The notes under the pieces were generated by a model. That model had not been told where the DNA came from. It did not search any database and was given only the letters and a program-made list of their open reading frames with translations. A stretch of DNA of 64,000 nt from Hypericum androsaemum. Lineage: Eukaryota; Streptophyta; Magnoliopsida; Malpighiales; Hypericaceae. The DNA lies in the NCBI GenBank assembly GCA_963995505.1, contig OZ023180.1, forward strand, positions 11,670,689-11,734,688, written 5' to 3'. A program made the translations under genes and the position numbers. Of this stretch, positions 33,860-45,248 are shown one piece after another. Position 1 is the first letter of the stretch; every line of letters begins with the position of its first letter.

Positions 33860-34351
33860 CTTCAGAGCCTCTTTGTGCTCTTTTTTCCGAGACTTTTCTC
33901 CCTCACTCAAGACAAAGAGGCCCGGGTTTGTGATCTTTGGGACCGCCACACTGGTGGCTGGATTTGGAATTGGCGGCAGAATCTATTCGTGTGGGAGGTG
34001 GGAAGTGCCGCTCAGCTTACTCATATTCTCTCTGGATTCAGTATCTCCCTCCTGAAGCTGGACAAATTTGTATGGTGTTCAGACCCGTCTATCGGTTTCT
34101 CGGTGCGTAACCTTTACGAGCTCCGTTTCAAAGGTTTTTCAATCTCCTTCCCCCCGGTCCTTCGAAGTAACCTATTTAAGCTCATTCCTCCAAAAGTGAG
34201 CCACTTTCTCTGGATGGCACTTCAAGGAAGACTCAAAACCCGTGACAATCTGCTTCGAGTTCTTCAGGAAGCTGGGATACACTCTTCTTGCCTCTTGCTT
34301 AATGATTGGTTGGGTCAAGTTCAGGGAGAGTTCTCTTTGCTAGATGATTAG
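33860..34351 (+). pseudogene. LINE C-terminal zinc-binding domain (third part)
   Basis: Reads LFSLTQDKEARVCDLWDRHT and GGWIWNWRQNLFVWE, then KFVWCSDPSIGFSVRNLYE and LFKLIPPKVSHFLWMAL, followed by GRLKTRDNLL. These are landmarks of the region before and within the plant LINE zf-RVT domain. After SSCLL the text no longer matches and ends in a stop, so the element appears truncated around 34320. Confidence 0.85.
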
Positions 34352-35919
34352 CACCTCCCACATTAATTCAATACCCAAAATGTCTCTGCACTTCCAAATT
34401 CCAGAGAGCAACTTTCGGGCGTCCTTGCATGTCTCTCAATACAGACGACACACCGGAGAAGAAAGAGAAGTACTTGAGCCGGCCTGACCGGAGGGCAGAG
34501 TGCGCCAGTCGAAGGTGGGTCTATAGTAGCCACTCCGTCCAAAGGAAACGGTATGTCTTCTTCTCAATGTTTTAAGGAGATTTTCTTCTTCGAAATACCA
34601 TGCCAACCTTCCAAATTTCCAATGTGGCAGAAATTTAATGGACCAGGATGGAAATCTTGAAAGATCCCTTGCAAGGAAACTTACGTTGTTGTCTCTTGCA
34701 TAATGTTTGTCTAAAACACATATCTAACAAAATAGATTTTGAGTCTTTTTTTATATGTTTGTATTTGTTTTAGTATCATTGTTGTAAATTCTTGAGTTTT
34801 AGGTGGCTAATGGACTACTTTTTACTCATTTTTAGAGAAAAAGGGACGATTTTGGTGGAAATTTGCACTTGAAGGAGTCTAGCAAACACCCCAGAATTGA
34901 AAGGGCGTTTGGTTATTTTTGAAGCAAGACTAGAAGATATCTATCAGACGCATATTGAAGAGATTTCTATCCTCTTTTCCCTTGGATAACAGCAGCGCTC
35001 AAATCAGAGATTAGATGGAAAAAATTACGCCAAAAAACAGTAAAGGCTTAGTCATGGAAAAATATTATTGGCAAATATTTTAAGCAATACCGAAAATTTC
35101 TTCTGCATACTTAGGACTCTCAGAATGACCTCTCTAGGTTTTCAAGGAGGCTTATGCATAACCTTCTAAATGCATTAAGTAAAGGATGTTTCTGAATTAG
35201 TCAGTCCAATAGACCAACTACCATACAATATAAACCAAAAAAAAGTGTGGAATTGCAATTACGCAATTTTAACAGGCATACACTTTTTCCCCATGTTACA
35301 TTTCTTTTGCTTTTAAATTTTATCGTGATAGAGTTTAAATAAATAAAATTATTAATAAAAATTCTAGTTTTAAAAAATCCTAGCTGATCAACATGAACAT
35401 CAATATTAGAAGTTGGCTCATCGTGGCAAGCTAGAGAAAGCTTAATCTATTCCATTACAACCTGTTTGAAAACTTAAAAAATAATTGGAATTGAATCACT
35501 TTCTTGAGTTCTAAAAAGTTGAGTGTATTTGGAACTAACTTCACTTAGAAAAGTGATTCCATTCTCGTCTCAAACTCTGGATTTGAAATCCCGTAAAAAA
35601 GGGTTGGAATTCCTCGCGGCCAAACCAGAATTATAGCAAAATGATATTTATACCCTCATTATCTCAATTCTTCCATTTCTTCCTCGTCTCTGTCCCTTGG
35701 CTTCCCCTCTGTTCTCATTTCTTCCTTTGGCAGCGACCCTTTTCTCCCTCTTTTGAGCTTCCTATGGTTTTTCTTATTGGGCAAGAACGCCCAGCTCGAT
35801 CTTGGACAATATTTGTTGTTGTACCCCAACATCCCTAATCTCCTAATCGCCTCCACCGTCGGTTACTCCGGTAAGTCTCACTTCTCAATGTTTGGGAATT
35901 TCTGGGATTATGGTTCTTC
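34352..35919. other. Intergenic DNA before the eIF2 gamma array
   Basis: No recognised gene. Near 35640-35875 a forward open frame ends at a good splice donor (CTCCG|GTAAG) and a possible acceptor follows at 35957. It has no ATG in frame and no recognised domain, so it is not called. A segment near 35385-35450 resembles the start of a dispersed repeat seen again near 62110. Confidence 0.4.
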
Positions 35920-36359
35920 AAATTCTCATCTTTTTCTTTCAATTTATCTTTTTTTTAGGTTGGATCTCAAACATGAGAAAGTGGGAGCCTTTGTTGATGC
36001 TCTAGTTGGGTGTCTTTCCTTGATTACAGTGTAGGTTTCATTGTTCACTGAGATTGGAATGGGACCAGTTAAAGCCATGTTCGATGTTGCTACGGAATGT
36101 TCATTTTCTATTAGCAGGTCTATACTTTCATAGTTAATCTGTGAGTTGTTAGTTATTTTCTGGTAGGGTCTGTTGGTTTAATCTAAGTTGAAAGAGGATT
36201 AAGCATGTTCAATCTAGTTTAAAGGTGCTGTAAGAGTATTTAAGTAAAAAAGACAAATCAATTCCCAAGTTTTAATTTTAGTTCCAAACATGAAAATAGG
36301 AATTGAATTCTTTTTCTTTGTCCAATAAAATGGAAAAGAAATTTTTTTCTCCTTGGGAT

Positions 36360-36540
36360 TTGGTTCCAAACAAACAATAAATGATTTGACTGGTTAATGA
36401 ATAGATCAATGAACAAGCAAATAATGGTAAATAAAACGGAATAGAAACAGCTCATGTGAGAAAGGGGTAAACGAAATATCTGTGTAAAAAGGTAAAGGTG
36501 TTAAGCGGGTCTTAGACTTAATCCAGTAGTCGATACCGGC
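36360..36540. repeat. Dispersed repeat, also at 62205-62400
   Basis: Shared landmarks with the distal copy are 'gcaaataatggtaa', 'aaaacgga', 'aggtgttaagcgg' and 'cttaatccagtagtc'. It is carried in all three array units (again near 41019-41199 and 45689-45869). Type of element not determined. Confidence 0.6.
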
Positions 36541-36877
36541 TGATTGTATATTAATATTTGGTCCAATCAGGTGATTTTGATAAACGAATGTGTCAAGTGA
36601 CGGGTTTGAAGTATAATTAACGAGTAATTATATATTAAACTCGTTTAATTAACAAACTAATTCGTTAATAATAAATCACTTACTTGTTGAAGCAAGTGGT
36701 CCACAGGTTCGGGTCCACAATGTCTTCGTACTAGTTGAATTACGATCACGTTTTAACAGATTCGTAATTAATTTTTACGAGATTTCCTCTATAGAAAATC
36801 TGATCAAAACTCAGGGACTAATCCAAAGTTTTTTCTTTATTATTGAGTGGTTGTGGGCAAACTTACATTTTGGTTCA

Positions 36878-36909
36878 GCCGGATTTCTCTTTTTATAGAG
36901 AAATCCGGC
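36878..36909 (-). promoter_or_regulatory. Perfect hairpin with TATA box in its loop
   Basis: Arms GCCGGATTTCTCT and AGAGAAATCCGGC (13 bp, perfect) around a 6-base loop. On the minus strand the centre reads CTATAAAAAG, a TATA box placed just downstream of the G-box array. Repeated at 41537-41568 and 46207-46238. Confidence 0.7.
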
Positions 36910-36923
36910 ACACCAGAATGCGC

Positions 36924-37076
36924 CACGTGGCACTACTGGGCCGTATATCCGCCACGTGGTACTTCGGACCGCATGTCTGCCACGTGGCGTGCCACGCGGT
37001 ACTTCGAACCGCATGTCTGCCACGTGGCACACCACGCGGTACTTCGGACTGCATGTCTGCCACGTGGCGCCACGTG
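36924..37076. promoter_or_regulatory. G-box array: three 40-bp repeats, six CACGTG sites
   Basis: CACGTG occurs at 36924, 36953, 36981, 37021, 37061 and 37071. Positions 36952-36991, 36992-37031 and 37032-37071 are three tandem 40-bp units of the form 'ccacgNggtacttcg...catgtctgccacgtggc'. CACGTG (G-box, overlapping the ABA-response core ACGTGGC) binds plant bZIP and bHLH factors. Copies lie at 41583-41735 and 46253-46405, where the first site is CATGTG and a nearby 11-bp insertion adds another ACGTGGC. Confidence 0.8.
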
Positions 37077-38549
37077 GGCCGCCACCTTTGGCGGCAACTG
37101 CGTCAGCGCCACTTCACGCTGGCGTGGCATCGGGCCGGTCAAACGCGGGTTGACCGGCCCATCCAACCCAACTTATGGGTCTGATGGGCCTGAGCCCATT
37201 CAGGCACAATAATAATTACTTGATTGGGCCTTTAGGTCCAACATCAAGATTTGGAGATGAAAATGGAGCAAAGATTAAAGGATAAATAAGGAGGAACAAG
37301 GCGTCCCATACACACGTTGTCCAAGTGATTAACGCTGGTGGGCTTCTGATGTTGGGTCGGCCTAGTTCCTTGTCCAGCATTCCCAACGTCTCTTCACACA
37401 CGATTTGAACTTGAGGAAGAGATGGAATGAAAATTGCCTTCATCCTCCGATAGAATGTGATAGATAGTATATGCCAAATTTATTAATTTTGTGTTAAGTA
37501 AAACAAAAACTTTCTCTGAAAATAATGTTATTTCCGATAAGATGACTATCTTAAATACCTTTTCGTATAAAATTATCGTTATATATCTATATTCATCATT
37601 AAAGTATGGATATTACTACATATAGATGAGAGAAGAATAAAACATATTTAAAGGTCTTTACGATTTAAGTCTGGCTAATCTCATCTTTGTTGGAGCTAAT
37701 TTTATGTATTTTTATTTCTTGCGTAGGAAAAGGGTTTCCGACCTTCAACATTATTATGAATTAGTGATAAGAAAGAAGTCTAGCAAATTTAGTATTTTTG
37801 GTTACAATGATCACTTTGAAAACAAAAATCTATATGATACGAAATCCCCGCTTAATTTCCAAGCAAGGAAGAAAGTAATTACAGAAACTAATTTTCTAAT
37901 TACAGACTCTCAGAGCCATCTACCTCTCCAATGTTTCCGGAAAAAAAACTCATTAGTAAGTACTCCTCCGAGTCCAAGGTAAGTGATGTTTCTTTTATTT
38001 CTATTCCCCTTTGAACTTCTTTTCATGTTTTGTTATTTTTCTTTTATTATACAGGTCATTAATAGCGCATCCATTTATAAATTGTCGATTAATGTGTGTA
38101 TATCTTTTCAGCGCGGTGATTTATTTTTTTAATATTATTTTTTTCTGAATTGTATATAAATTAGGCTAGTTTTGTTTTGCGAAATCACTGAGTTATGTTG
38201 TGAATATTCTTTTGGACTTTCAAATCTTTCTTGCGTCTCAAGTAATTAAGAAAATTGCTATTTAGGAAAAAGAGGAAGTTGCTTCCAACAAGGCCGGCAG
38301 TCGTCTAGTATAAGAGAACAGGAACCTTTCCCAAGACTCCCTTAACTCTGATCTTTACAGCAATCCGAATCAAGAAATAAGCTATCCCTCCAAAAACCCT
38401 TCTTCTCTCTCGTCGCCCCCGTCTTTCCCTGAAATAAGCTGAACTAGTCGAATTTGATTCTTAACGCTGACGGGGATTTTCCTGTGCAGAAGAAAAAAAG
38501 ACAGTGTAATTTGTGAAGGTAGGAGCGTTTGCTTTAAATTGTTGACGAT

Positions 38550-40337
38550 ATGTCGCGGAGAGGGTTGATGGAGCAAGACCTGAGCAAGCTGGACGTCAAA
38601 AAGCTGAATCCGCTGTCTCCCCAAGTTATTTCGCGTCAAGCCACGATTAATATCGGTAACTAGTTGCTTCCTCTGTTCCGGTTTCTTCGGACGTTCGCCT
38701 TTTTGTTGTTTCGTTATGGTTTTTTTCTTTTTCTTTTTCTTTTCTCAGGGACTATAGGCCACGTGGCGCATGGGAAGTCTACTGTTGTGAAGGCAATCTC
38801 CGGTGTGCAGGTGATTCCGTGGTTCTTTGATTCTGCATTGCGTTTGTTTTGAATCTGTTGTTATAAGTCGCTGTGTATATTTATGTGTTAGCGTAGCCAA
38901 TAGGGATAGTGTTCTTTTCCATTCTGGTTAGCTTATCCTCAAGGGTTTGCTCTTTGTTTGCAGACTGTTCGTTTCAAGAGCGAGCTGGAACGTAACATTA
39001 CTATGAAGCTTGGTTACGCAAACGCAAAGATATACGAATGTGAAGATGAGAATTGTCCGCGGCCCATGCGTTTCAAGTGAGTTTTGCAGCTGAAGGATCA
39101 CTGTTCTGGTCTAAATTCATGTTTTTGAGATCTGATTGGAAATATATCGATGCAGGGCATATGGAAGTGGAAAGGAGGATAACCCGATGTGTGACGTGCT
39201 CGGTTTTGAAAACACGAGGATGAGGCTGCTCAGACACGTATCTTTTGTTGATTGCCCCGTACGTTTAGGTTCTAGTATGTGTGGATTTTTATGGCACAAT
39301 TGCTATCTTTTGTTCATACATTCTGCATTATGTCTTAATAGGGTCATGATTTTTTCATGGCTACAATGCTTAACGGAGCTGCTATCATGGATGGAGCATT
39401 ACTTCTCATAGCGGCAAATGAAAGCTGCCCCCAACCTCAGACTTCCGAGCATCTCGCTGCTATTGAAATTATGCGCCTCGAAAACATTATAATTCTCCAG
39501 AACAAAGTTGACCTCGTTCAGGAAAATGTAGTCATTAATCAGCATGAAGCTATTCGGAAATTTATTGAGGTATGGCTGCCTTATCTTTAATCATTATTTC
39601 TTTCGAAGTGAACTTTATTTCTCCAAATATCGGGTGGGTCCGAGCAATTTTTTCGATGCGCGTCTTCATCTCTGTAGACAGATTGTTTGGCCTAAAAGAT
39701 TCACTTGGGGTTTTCTTTTACAGGGGACTGTTGCTTCTAACGCACCAGTGGTTCCGATCTCCGCTCAGTTGAAGTATAATATTGATGTGGTGTGCGAGTA
39801 CATATGCAAAAATATCCCAATTCCTAAGAGGGATTTTGAATCACCGGCTAACATGATTGTTATTCGCTCTTTTAATGTCAATAAACCGATGTCCGAGGTT
39901 GAGGAGATTAGAGGCGGTGTAGCTGGTGGATGCATTCTCAAGGTTTGTTACTCGACGTCTAATCATGCACCATCTATTTCTTCCGCAAAAATTAGTTATA
40001 TTTACGTTAATCTCATTATTTGTTTGGATGCTGTTGTAGAATAGAATCATGAACAGACGTGGTATTCTTAATGCAGGGTGTTTTGAGAGTGAATCAAATA
40101 ATTGAGATTCGACCTGGAACTGTTGATATGGATGAGGCAGGAAATATAAGGTGCACCCCCATATATACTAGAATAGTGTCCCTATATGCAGAACAGAATG
40201 AACTACAATTTGCAGTGCCAGGAGGCCTCATTGGTGTTGGGACAACCATGGACCTAATTTTGACATGTGCCGATCGGTTGGTTGGTCAAGTTCTTGGAGA
40301 TGTTGGATCTCTACCAGATGTTTTTGTTGAGCTTGAG
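38550..40337 (+). pseudogene. eIF2 gamma copy 1, exons 1-7 only (no last exon)
   Basis: Exons 38550-38655, 38749-38810, 38964-39076, 39156-39258, 39342-39569, 39724-39942 and 40077-40337, all with GT donors and AG acceptors and correct phases. They encode residues 1-364 of eIF2 gamma: the GTPase domain and domain II. Exon 8, coding the C-terminal domain III, is absent because the unit ends 241 bp into intron 7. If intron 7 is read through, 17 extra residues precede a stop. It could be transcribed, since it has the same upstream sequence as the complete copy, but a full product is not possible from this unit alone. Confidence 0.9.
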
Positions 40338-41256
40338 GTAATGGTGTTCCCCTCATTATTTTTGGTCGTACTTGGTTTCATGGATATTTGAGCATCAAGT
40401 TGCTTTAATGCTACTTTCTGGTCTTCAATTGGATACTTTCATCTCGTGTTTTTATTCACTTCAATCATAGTATTTCTATCTAGATCCATCTTGATTTGGC
40501 ATGGCATTGGCATCCATAGTGTTACTTTATTTTATACAAACAAGTTTCAGATTTTCTGACGTGCTTTTGTGGTTCTCCAAATTCTCATCTTTTTCTTTCA
40601 ATTTATCTTTTTTTTAGGTTGGATCTCAAACATGAGAAAGTGGGAGCCTTTGTTGATGCTCTAGTTGGGTGTCTTTCCTTGATTACAGTGTAGGTTTCAT
40701 TGTTCACTGAGATTGGAATGGGACCAGTTAAAGCCATGTTCGATGTTGCTACGGAATGTTCATTTTCTATTAGCAGGTCTATACTTTCATAGTTAATCTG
40801 TGAGTTGTTAGTTATTTTCTGGTAGGGTCTGTTGGTTTAATCTAAGTTGAAAGAGGATTAAGCATGTTCAATCTAGTTTAAAGGTGCTGTAAGAGTATTT
40901 AAGTAAAAAAGACAAATCAATTCCCAAGTTTTAATTTTAGTTCCAAACATGAAAATAGGAATTGAATTCTTTTTCTTTGTCCAATAAAATGGAAAAGAAA
41001 TTTTTTTCTCCTTGGGATTTGGTTCCAAACAAACAATAAATGATTTGACTGGTTAATGAATAGATCAATGAACAAGCAAATAATGGTAAATAAAACGGAA
41101 TAGAAACAGCTCATGTGAGAAAGGGGTAAACGAAATATCTGTGTAAAAAGGTAAAGGTGTTAAGCGGGTCTTAGACTTAATCCAGTAGTCGATACCGGCT
41201 GATTGTATATTAATATTTGGTCCAATCAGGTGATTTTGATAAACGAATGTGTCAAG

Positions 41257-41913
41257 TGACGGGTTTGAAGTATAATTAACGAGTAATTATATATTAAACT
41301 CGTTTAATTAACAAACTAATTCGTTAATAATAAATCACTTACTTGTTGAAGCAAGTGGTCCACAGGTTCGGGTCCACAATGTCTTCGTACTAGTTGAATT
41401 ACGATCACGTTTTAACAGATTCGTAATTAATTTTTACGAGATTTCCTCTATAGAAAATCTGATCAAAACTCAGGGACTAATCCAAAGTTTTTTCTTTATT
41501 ATTGAGTGGTTGTGGGCAAACTTACATTTTGGTTCAGCCGGATTTCTCTTTTTATAGAGAAATCCGGCACACCAGAATGCGCCATGTGGCACTACTGGGC
41601 CGTATATCCGCCACGTGGTACTTCGGACCGCATGTCTGCCACGTGGCGTGCCACGCGGTACTTCGAACCGCATGTCTGCCACGTGGCACACCACGCGGTA
41701 CTTCGGACTGCATGTCTGCCACGTGGCGCCACGTGGGCCGCCACCTTTGGCGGCAACTGCGTCAGCGCCACTTCACGCTGGCGTGGCGTCTACGTGGCAT
41801 CGGGCCGGTCAAACGCGGGTTGACCGGCCCATCCAACCCAACTTATGGGTCTGATGGGCCTGAGCCCATTCAGGCACAATAATAATTACCTGATTGGGCC
41901 TTTAGGTCCAACA
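41257..41913 (-). mobile_element. Solo LTR in unit 2
   Basis: 657 bp copy of the unit 1 solo LTR, with the same TCAAG flanks. The 11 extra bases (GTCTACGTGGC) lie between the G-box array and the right end. Confidence 0.85.
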
Positions 41914-43219
41914 TCAAGATTTGGAGATGAAAATGGAGCAAAGATTAAAGGATAAATAAGGAGGAACAAGGCGTCCCATACACACGTTGTCCAAGTGATT
42001 AACGCTGGTGGGCTTCTGATGTTGGGTCGGCCTAGTTCCTTGTCCAGCATTCCCAACGTCTCTTCACACACGATTTGAACTTGAGGAAGAGATGGAATGA
42101 AAATTGCCTTCATCCTCCGATAGAATGTGATAGATAGTATATGCCAAATTTATTAATTTTGTGTTAAGTAAAACAAAAACTTTCTCTGAAAATAATGTTA
42201 TTTCCGATAAGATGACTATCTTAAATACCTTTTCGTATAAAATTATCGTTATATATCTATATTCATCATTAAAGTATGGATATTACTACATATAGATGAG
42301 AGAAGAATAAAACATATTTAAAGGTCTTTACGATTTAAGTCTGGCTAATCTCATCTTTGTTGGAGCTAATTTTATGTATTTTTATTTCTTGCGTAGGAAA
42401 AGGGTTTCCGACCTTCAACATTATTATGAATTAGTGATAAGAAAGAAGTCTAGCAAATTTAGTATTTTTGGTTACAATGATCACTTTGAAAACAAAAATC
42501 TATATGATACGAAATCCCCGCTTAATTTCCAAGCAAGGAAGAAAGTAATTACAGAAACTAATTTTCTAATTACAGACTCTCAGAGCCATCTACCTCTCCA
42601 ATGTTTCCGGAAAAAAAACTCATTAGTAAGTACTCCTCCGAGTCCAAGGTAAGTGATGTTTCTTTTATTTCTATTCCCCTTTGAACTTCTTTTCATGTTT
42701 TGTTATTTTTCTTTTATTATACAGGTCATTAATAGCGCATCCATTTATAAATTGTCGATTAATGTGTGTATATCTTTTCAGCGCGGTGATTTATTTTTTT
42801 AATATTATTTTTTTCTGAATTGTATATAAATTAGGCTAGTTTTGTTTTGCGAAATCACTGAGTTATGTTGTGAATATTCTTTTGGACTTTCAAATCTTTC
42901 TTGCGTCTCAAGTAATTAAGAAAATTGCTATTTAGGAAAAAGAGGAAGTTGCTTCCAACAAGGCCGGCAGTCGTCTAGTATAAGAGAACAGGAACCTTTC
43001 CCAAGACTCCCTTAACTCTGATCTTTACAGCAATCCGAATCAAGAAATAAGCTATCCCTCCAAAAACCCTTCTTCTCTCTCGTCGCCCCCGTCTTTCCCT
43101 GAAATAAGCTGAACTAGTCGAATTTGATTCTTAACGCTGACGGGGATTTTCCTGTGCAGAAGAAAAAAAGACAGTGTAATTTGTGAAGGTAGGAGCGTTT
43201 GCTTTAAATTGTTGACGAT

Positions 43220-45007
43220 ATGTCGCGGAGAGGGTTGATGGAGCAAGACCTGAGCAAGCTGGACGTCAAAAAGCTGAATCCGCTGTCTCCCCAAGTTATT
43301 TCGCGTCAAGCCACGATTAATATCGGTAACTAGTTGCTTCCTCTGTTCCGGTTTCTTCGGACGTTCGCCTTTTTGTTGTTTCGTTATGGTTTTTTTCTTT
43401 TTCTTTTTCTTTTCTCAGGGACTATAGGCCACGTGGCGCATGGGAAGTCTACTGTTGTGAAGGCAATCTCCGGTGTGCAGGTGATTCCGTGGTTCTTTGA
43501 TTCTGCATTGCGTTTGTTTTGAATCTGTTGTTATAAGTCGCTGTGTATATTTATGTGTTAGCGTAGCCAATAGGGATAGTGTTCTTTTCCATTCTGGTTA
43601 GCTTATCCTCAAGGGTTTGCTCTTTGTTTGCAGACTGTTCGTTTCAAGAGCGAGCTGGAACGTAACATTACTATGAAGCTTGGTTACGCAAACGCAAAGA
43701 TATACGAATGTGAAGATGAGAATTGTCCGCGGCCCATGCGTTTCAAGTGAGTTTTGCAGCTGAAGGATCACTGTTCTGGTCTAAATTCATGTTTTTGAGA
43801 TCTGATTGGAAATATATCGATGCAGGGCATATGGAAGTGGAAAGGAGGATAACCCGATGTGTGACGTGCTCGGTTTTGAAAACACGAGGATGAGGCTGCT
43901 CAGACACGTATCTTTTGTTGATTGCCCCGTACGTTTAGGTTCTAGTATGTGTGGATTTTTATGGCACAATTGCTATCTTTTGTTCATACATTCTGCATTA
44001 TGTCTTAATAGGGTCATGATTTTTTCATGGCTACAATGCTTAACGGAGCTGCTATCATGGATGGAGCATTACTTCTCATAGCGGCAAATGAAAGCTGCCC
44101 CCAACCTCAGACTTCCGAGCATCTCGCTGCTATTGAAATTATGCGCCTCGAAAACATTATAATTCTCCAGAACAAAGTTGACCTCGTTCAGGAAAATGTA
44201 GTCATTAATCAGCATGAAGCTATTCGGAAATTTATTGAGGTATGGCTGCCTTATCTTTAATCATTATTTCTTTCGAAGTGAACTTTATTTCTCCAAATAT
44301 CGGGTGGGTCCGAGCAATTTTTTCGATGCGCGTCTTCATCTCTGTAGACAGATTGTTTGGCCTAAAAGATTCACTTGGGGTTTTCTTTTACAGGGGACTG
44401 TTGCTTCTAACGCACCAGTGGTTCCGATCTCCGCTCAGTTGAAGTATAATATTGATGTGGTGTGCGAGTACATATGCAAAAATATCCCAATTCCTAAGAG
44501 GGATTTTGAATCACCGGCTAACATGATTGTTATTCGCTCTTTTAATGTCAATAAACCGATGTCCGAGGTTGAGGAGATTAGAGGCGGTGTAGCTGGTGGA
44601 TGCATTCTCAAGGTTTGTTACTCGACGTCTAATCATGCACCATCTATTTCTTCCGCAAAAATTAGTTATATTTACGTTAATCTCATTATTTGTTTGGATG
44701 CTGTTGTAGAATAGAATCATGAACAGACGTGGTATTCTTAATGCAGGGTGTTTTGAGAGTGAATCAAATAATTGAGATTCGACCTGGAACTGTTGATATG
44801 GATGAGGCAGGAAATATAAGGTGCACCCCCATATATACTAGAATAGTGTCCCTATATGCAGAACAGAATGAACTACAATTTGCAGTGCCAGGAGGCCTCA
44901 TTGGTGTTGGGACAACCATGGACCTAATTTTGACATGTGCCGATCGGTTGGTTGGTCAAGTTCTTGGAGATGTTGGATCTCTACCAGATGTTTTTGTTGA
45001 GCTTGAG
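43220..45007 (+). pseudogene. eIF2 gamma copy 2, exons 1-7 only (no last exon)
   Basis: Exons 43220-43325, 43419-43480, 43634-43746, 43826-43928, 44012-44239, 44394-44612 and 44747-45007. Coding sequence looks identical to copies 1 and 3. As in copy 1, the unit ends inside intron 7, so domain III is missing. Its exon 7 donor could in principle be spliced across unit 3 to exon 8 at 50038, about 5 kb away. Confidence 0.9.
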
Positions 45008-45248
45008 GTAATGGTGTTCCCCTCATTATTTTTGGTCGTACTTGGTTTCATGGATATTTGAGCATCAAGTTGCTTTAATGCTACTTTCTGGTCTTCAATT
45101 GGATACTTTCATCTCGTGTTTTTATTCACTTCAATCATAGTATTTCTATCTAGATCCATCTTGATTTGGCATGGCATTGGCATCCATAGTGTTACTTTAT
45201 TTTATACAAACAAGTTTCAGATTTTCTGACGTGCTTTTGTGGTTCTCC

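Larger units (their letters stand above)
16600..34320 (+). mobile_element. L1-type LINE, split by a Gypsy and a Copia insertion
   Basis: Three separated blocks (16600-19986, 26364-27872 and 33860-34320) join in frame order into one plant L1: ORF1 with an RRM, then endonuclease, reverse transcriptase and a zinc-binding C-terminal domain. At the first gap, text ending WSDG resumes as GFNLTFYKACWDIVG after a 5-bp duplication. At the second gap, LDPWATS resumes in the EPL...FPRLFSL region. Net length is about 5.3 kb. The 5' end is uncertain. The 3' end stops in the zinc-finger region near 34320 without a visible poly-A tail, so it is probably truncated. It carries many stops and is inactive. Confidence 0.9.
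36598..37243 (-). mobile_element. Solo LTR in unit 1, with G-box array
   Basis: 646 bp flanked by the target duplication TCAAG (36593-36597 and 37244-37248), starting TGACGGG and ending CCAACA on the plus strand. In minus orientation it starts TGTTGGACC, a usual Copia LTR start, so minus is the likely transcription direction. There is no internal element sequence, the mark of recombination between two LTRs. Confidence 0.85.
35920..40578 (+). repeat. Tandem unit 1 (4659 bp) of the eIF2 gamma array
   Basis: Starts at 'aaattctcatctttttc' and ends where the same text begins again at 40579. It contains a solo LTR (36598-37243) and eIF2 gamma exons 1-7. Compared with units 2 and 3 it lacks an 11-bp stretch near 37130 and has single-base differences near 36926 and 37220; I saw no others. 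Confidence 0.95.
40579..45248 (+). repeat. Tandem unit 2 (4670 bp) of the eIF2 gamma array
   Basis: Appears identical to unit 3 apart from two bases near its right end (equivalents of 49749 and 49895). It shares the 11-bp insertion near 41790 with unit 3. Confidence 0.95.

Noticed and set aside
35641..36034. Possible small exon pair at the left edge of the array
   Set aside because: Splice-like borders exist but there is no in-frame ATG and no family match; not enough to call a gene.
36811..37212. Overlapping frames on both strands rich in 'CHVA' or 'PRG' repeats (also in units 2 and 3)
   Set aside because: They are translations of the 40-bp G-box repeats in the solo LTR.
37704..37982. 92-codon frame upstream of eIF2 gamma (repeated in each unit)
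   Set aside because: AT-rich, no recognised domain, and triplicated only because it lies in the unit.
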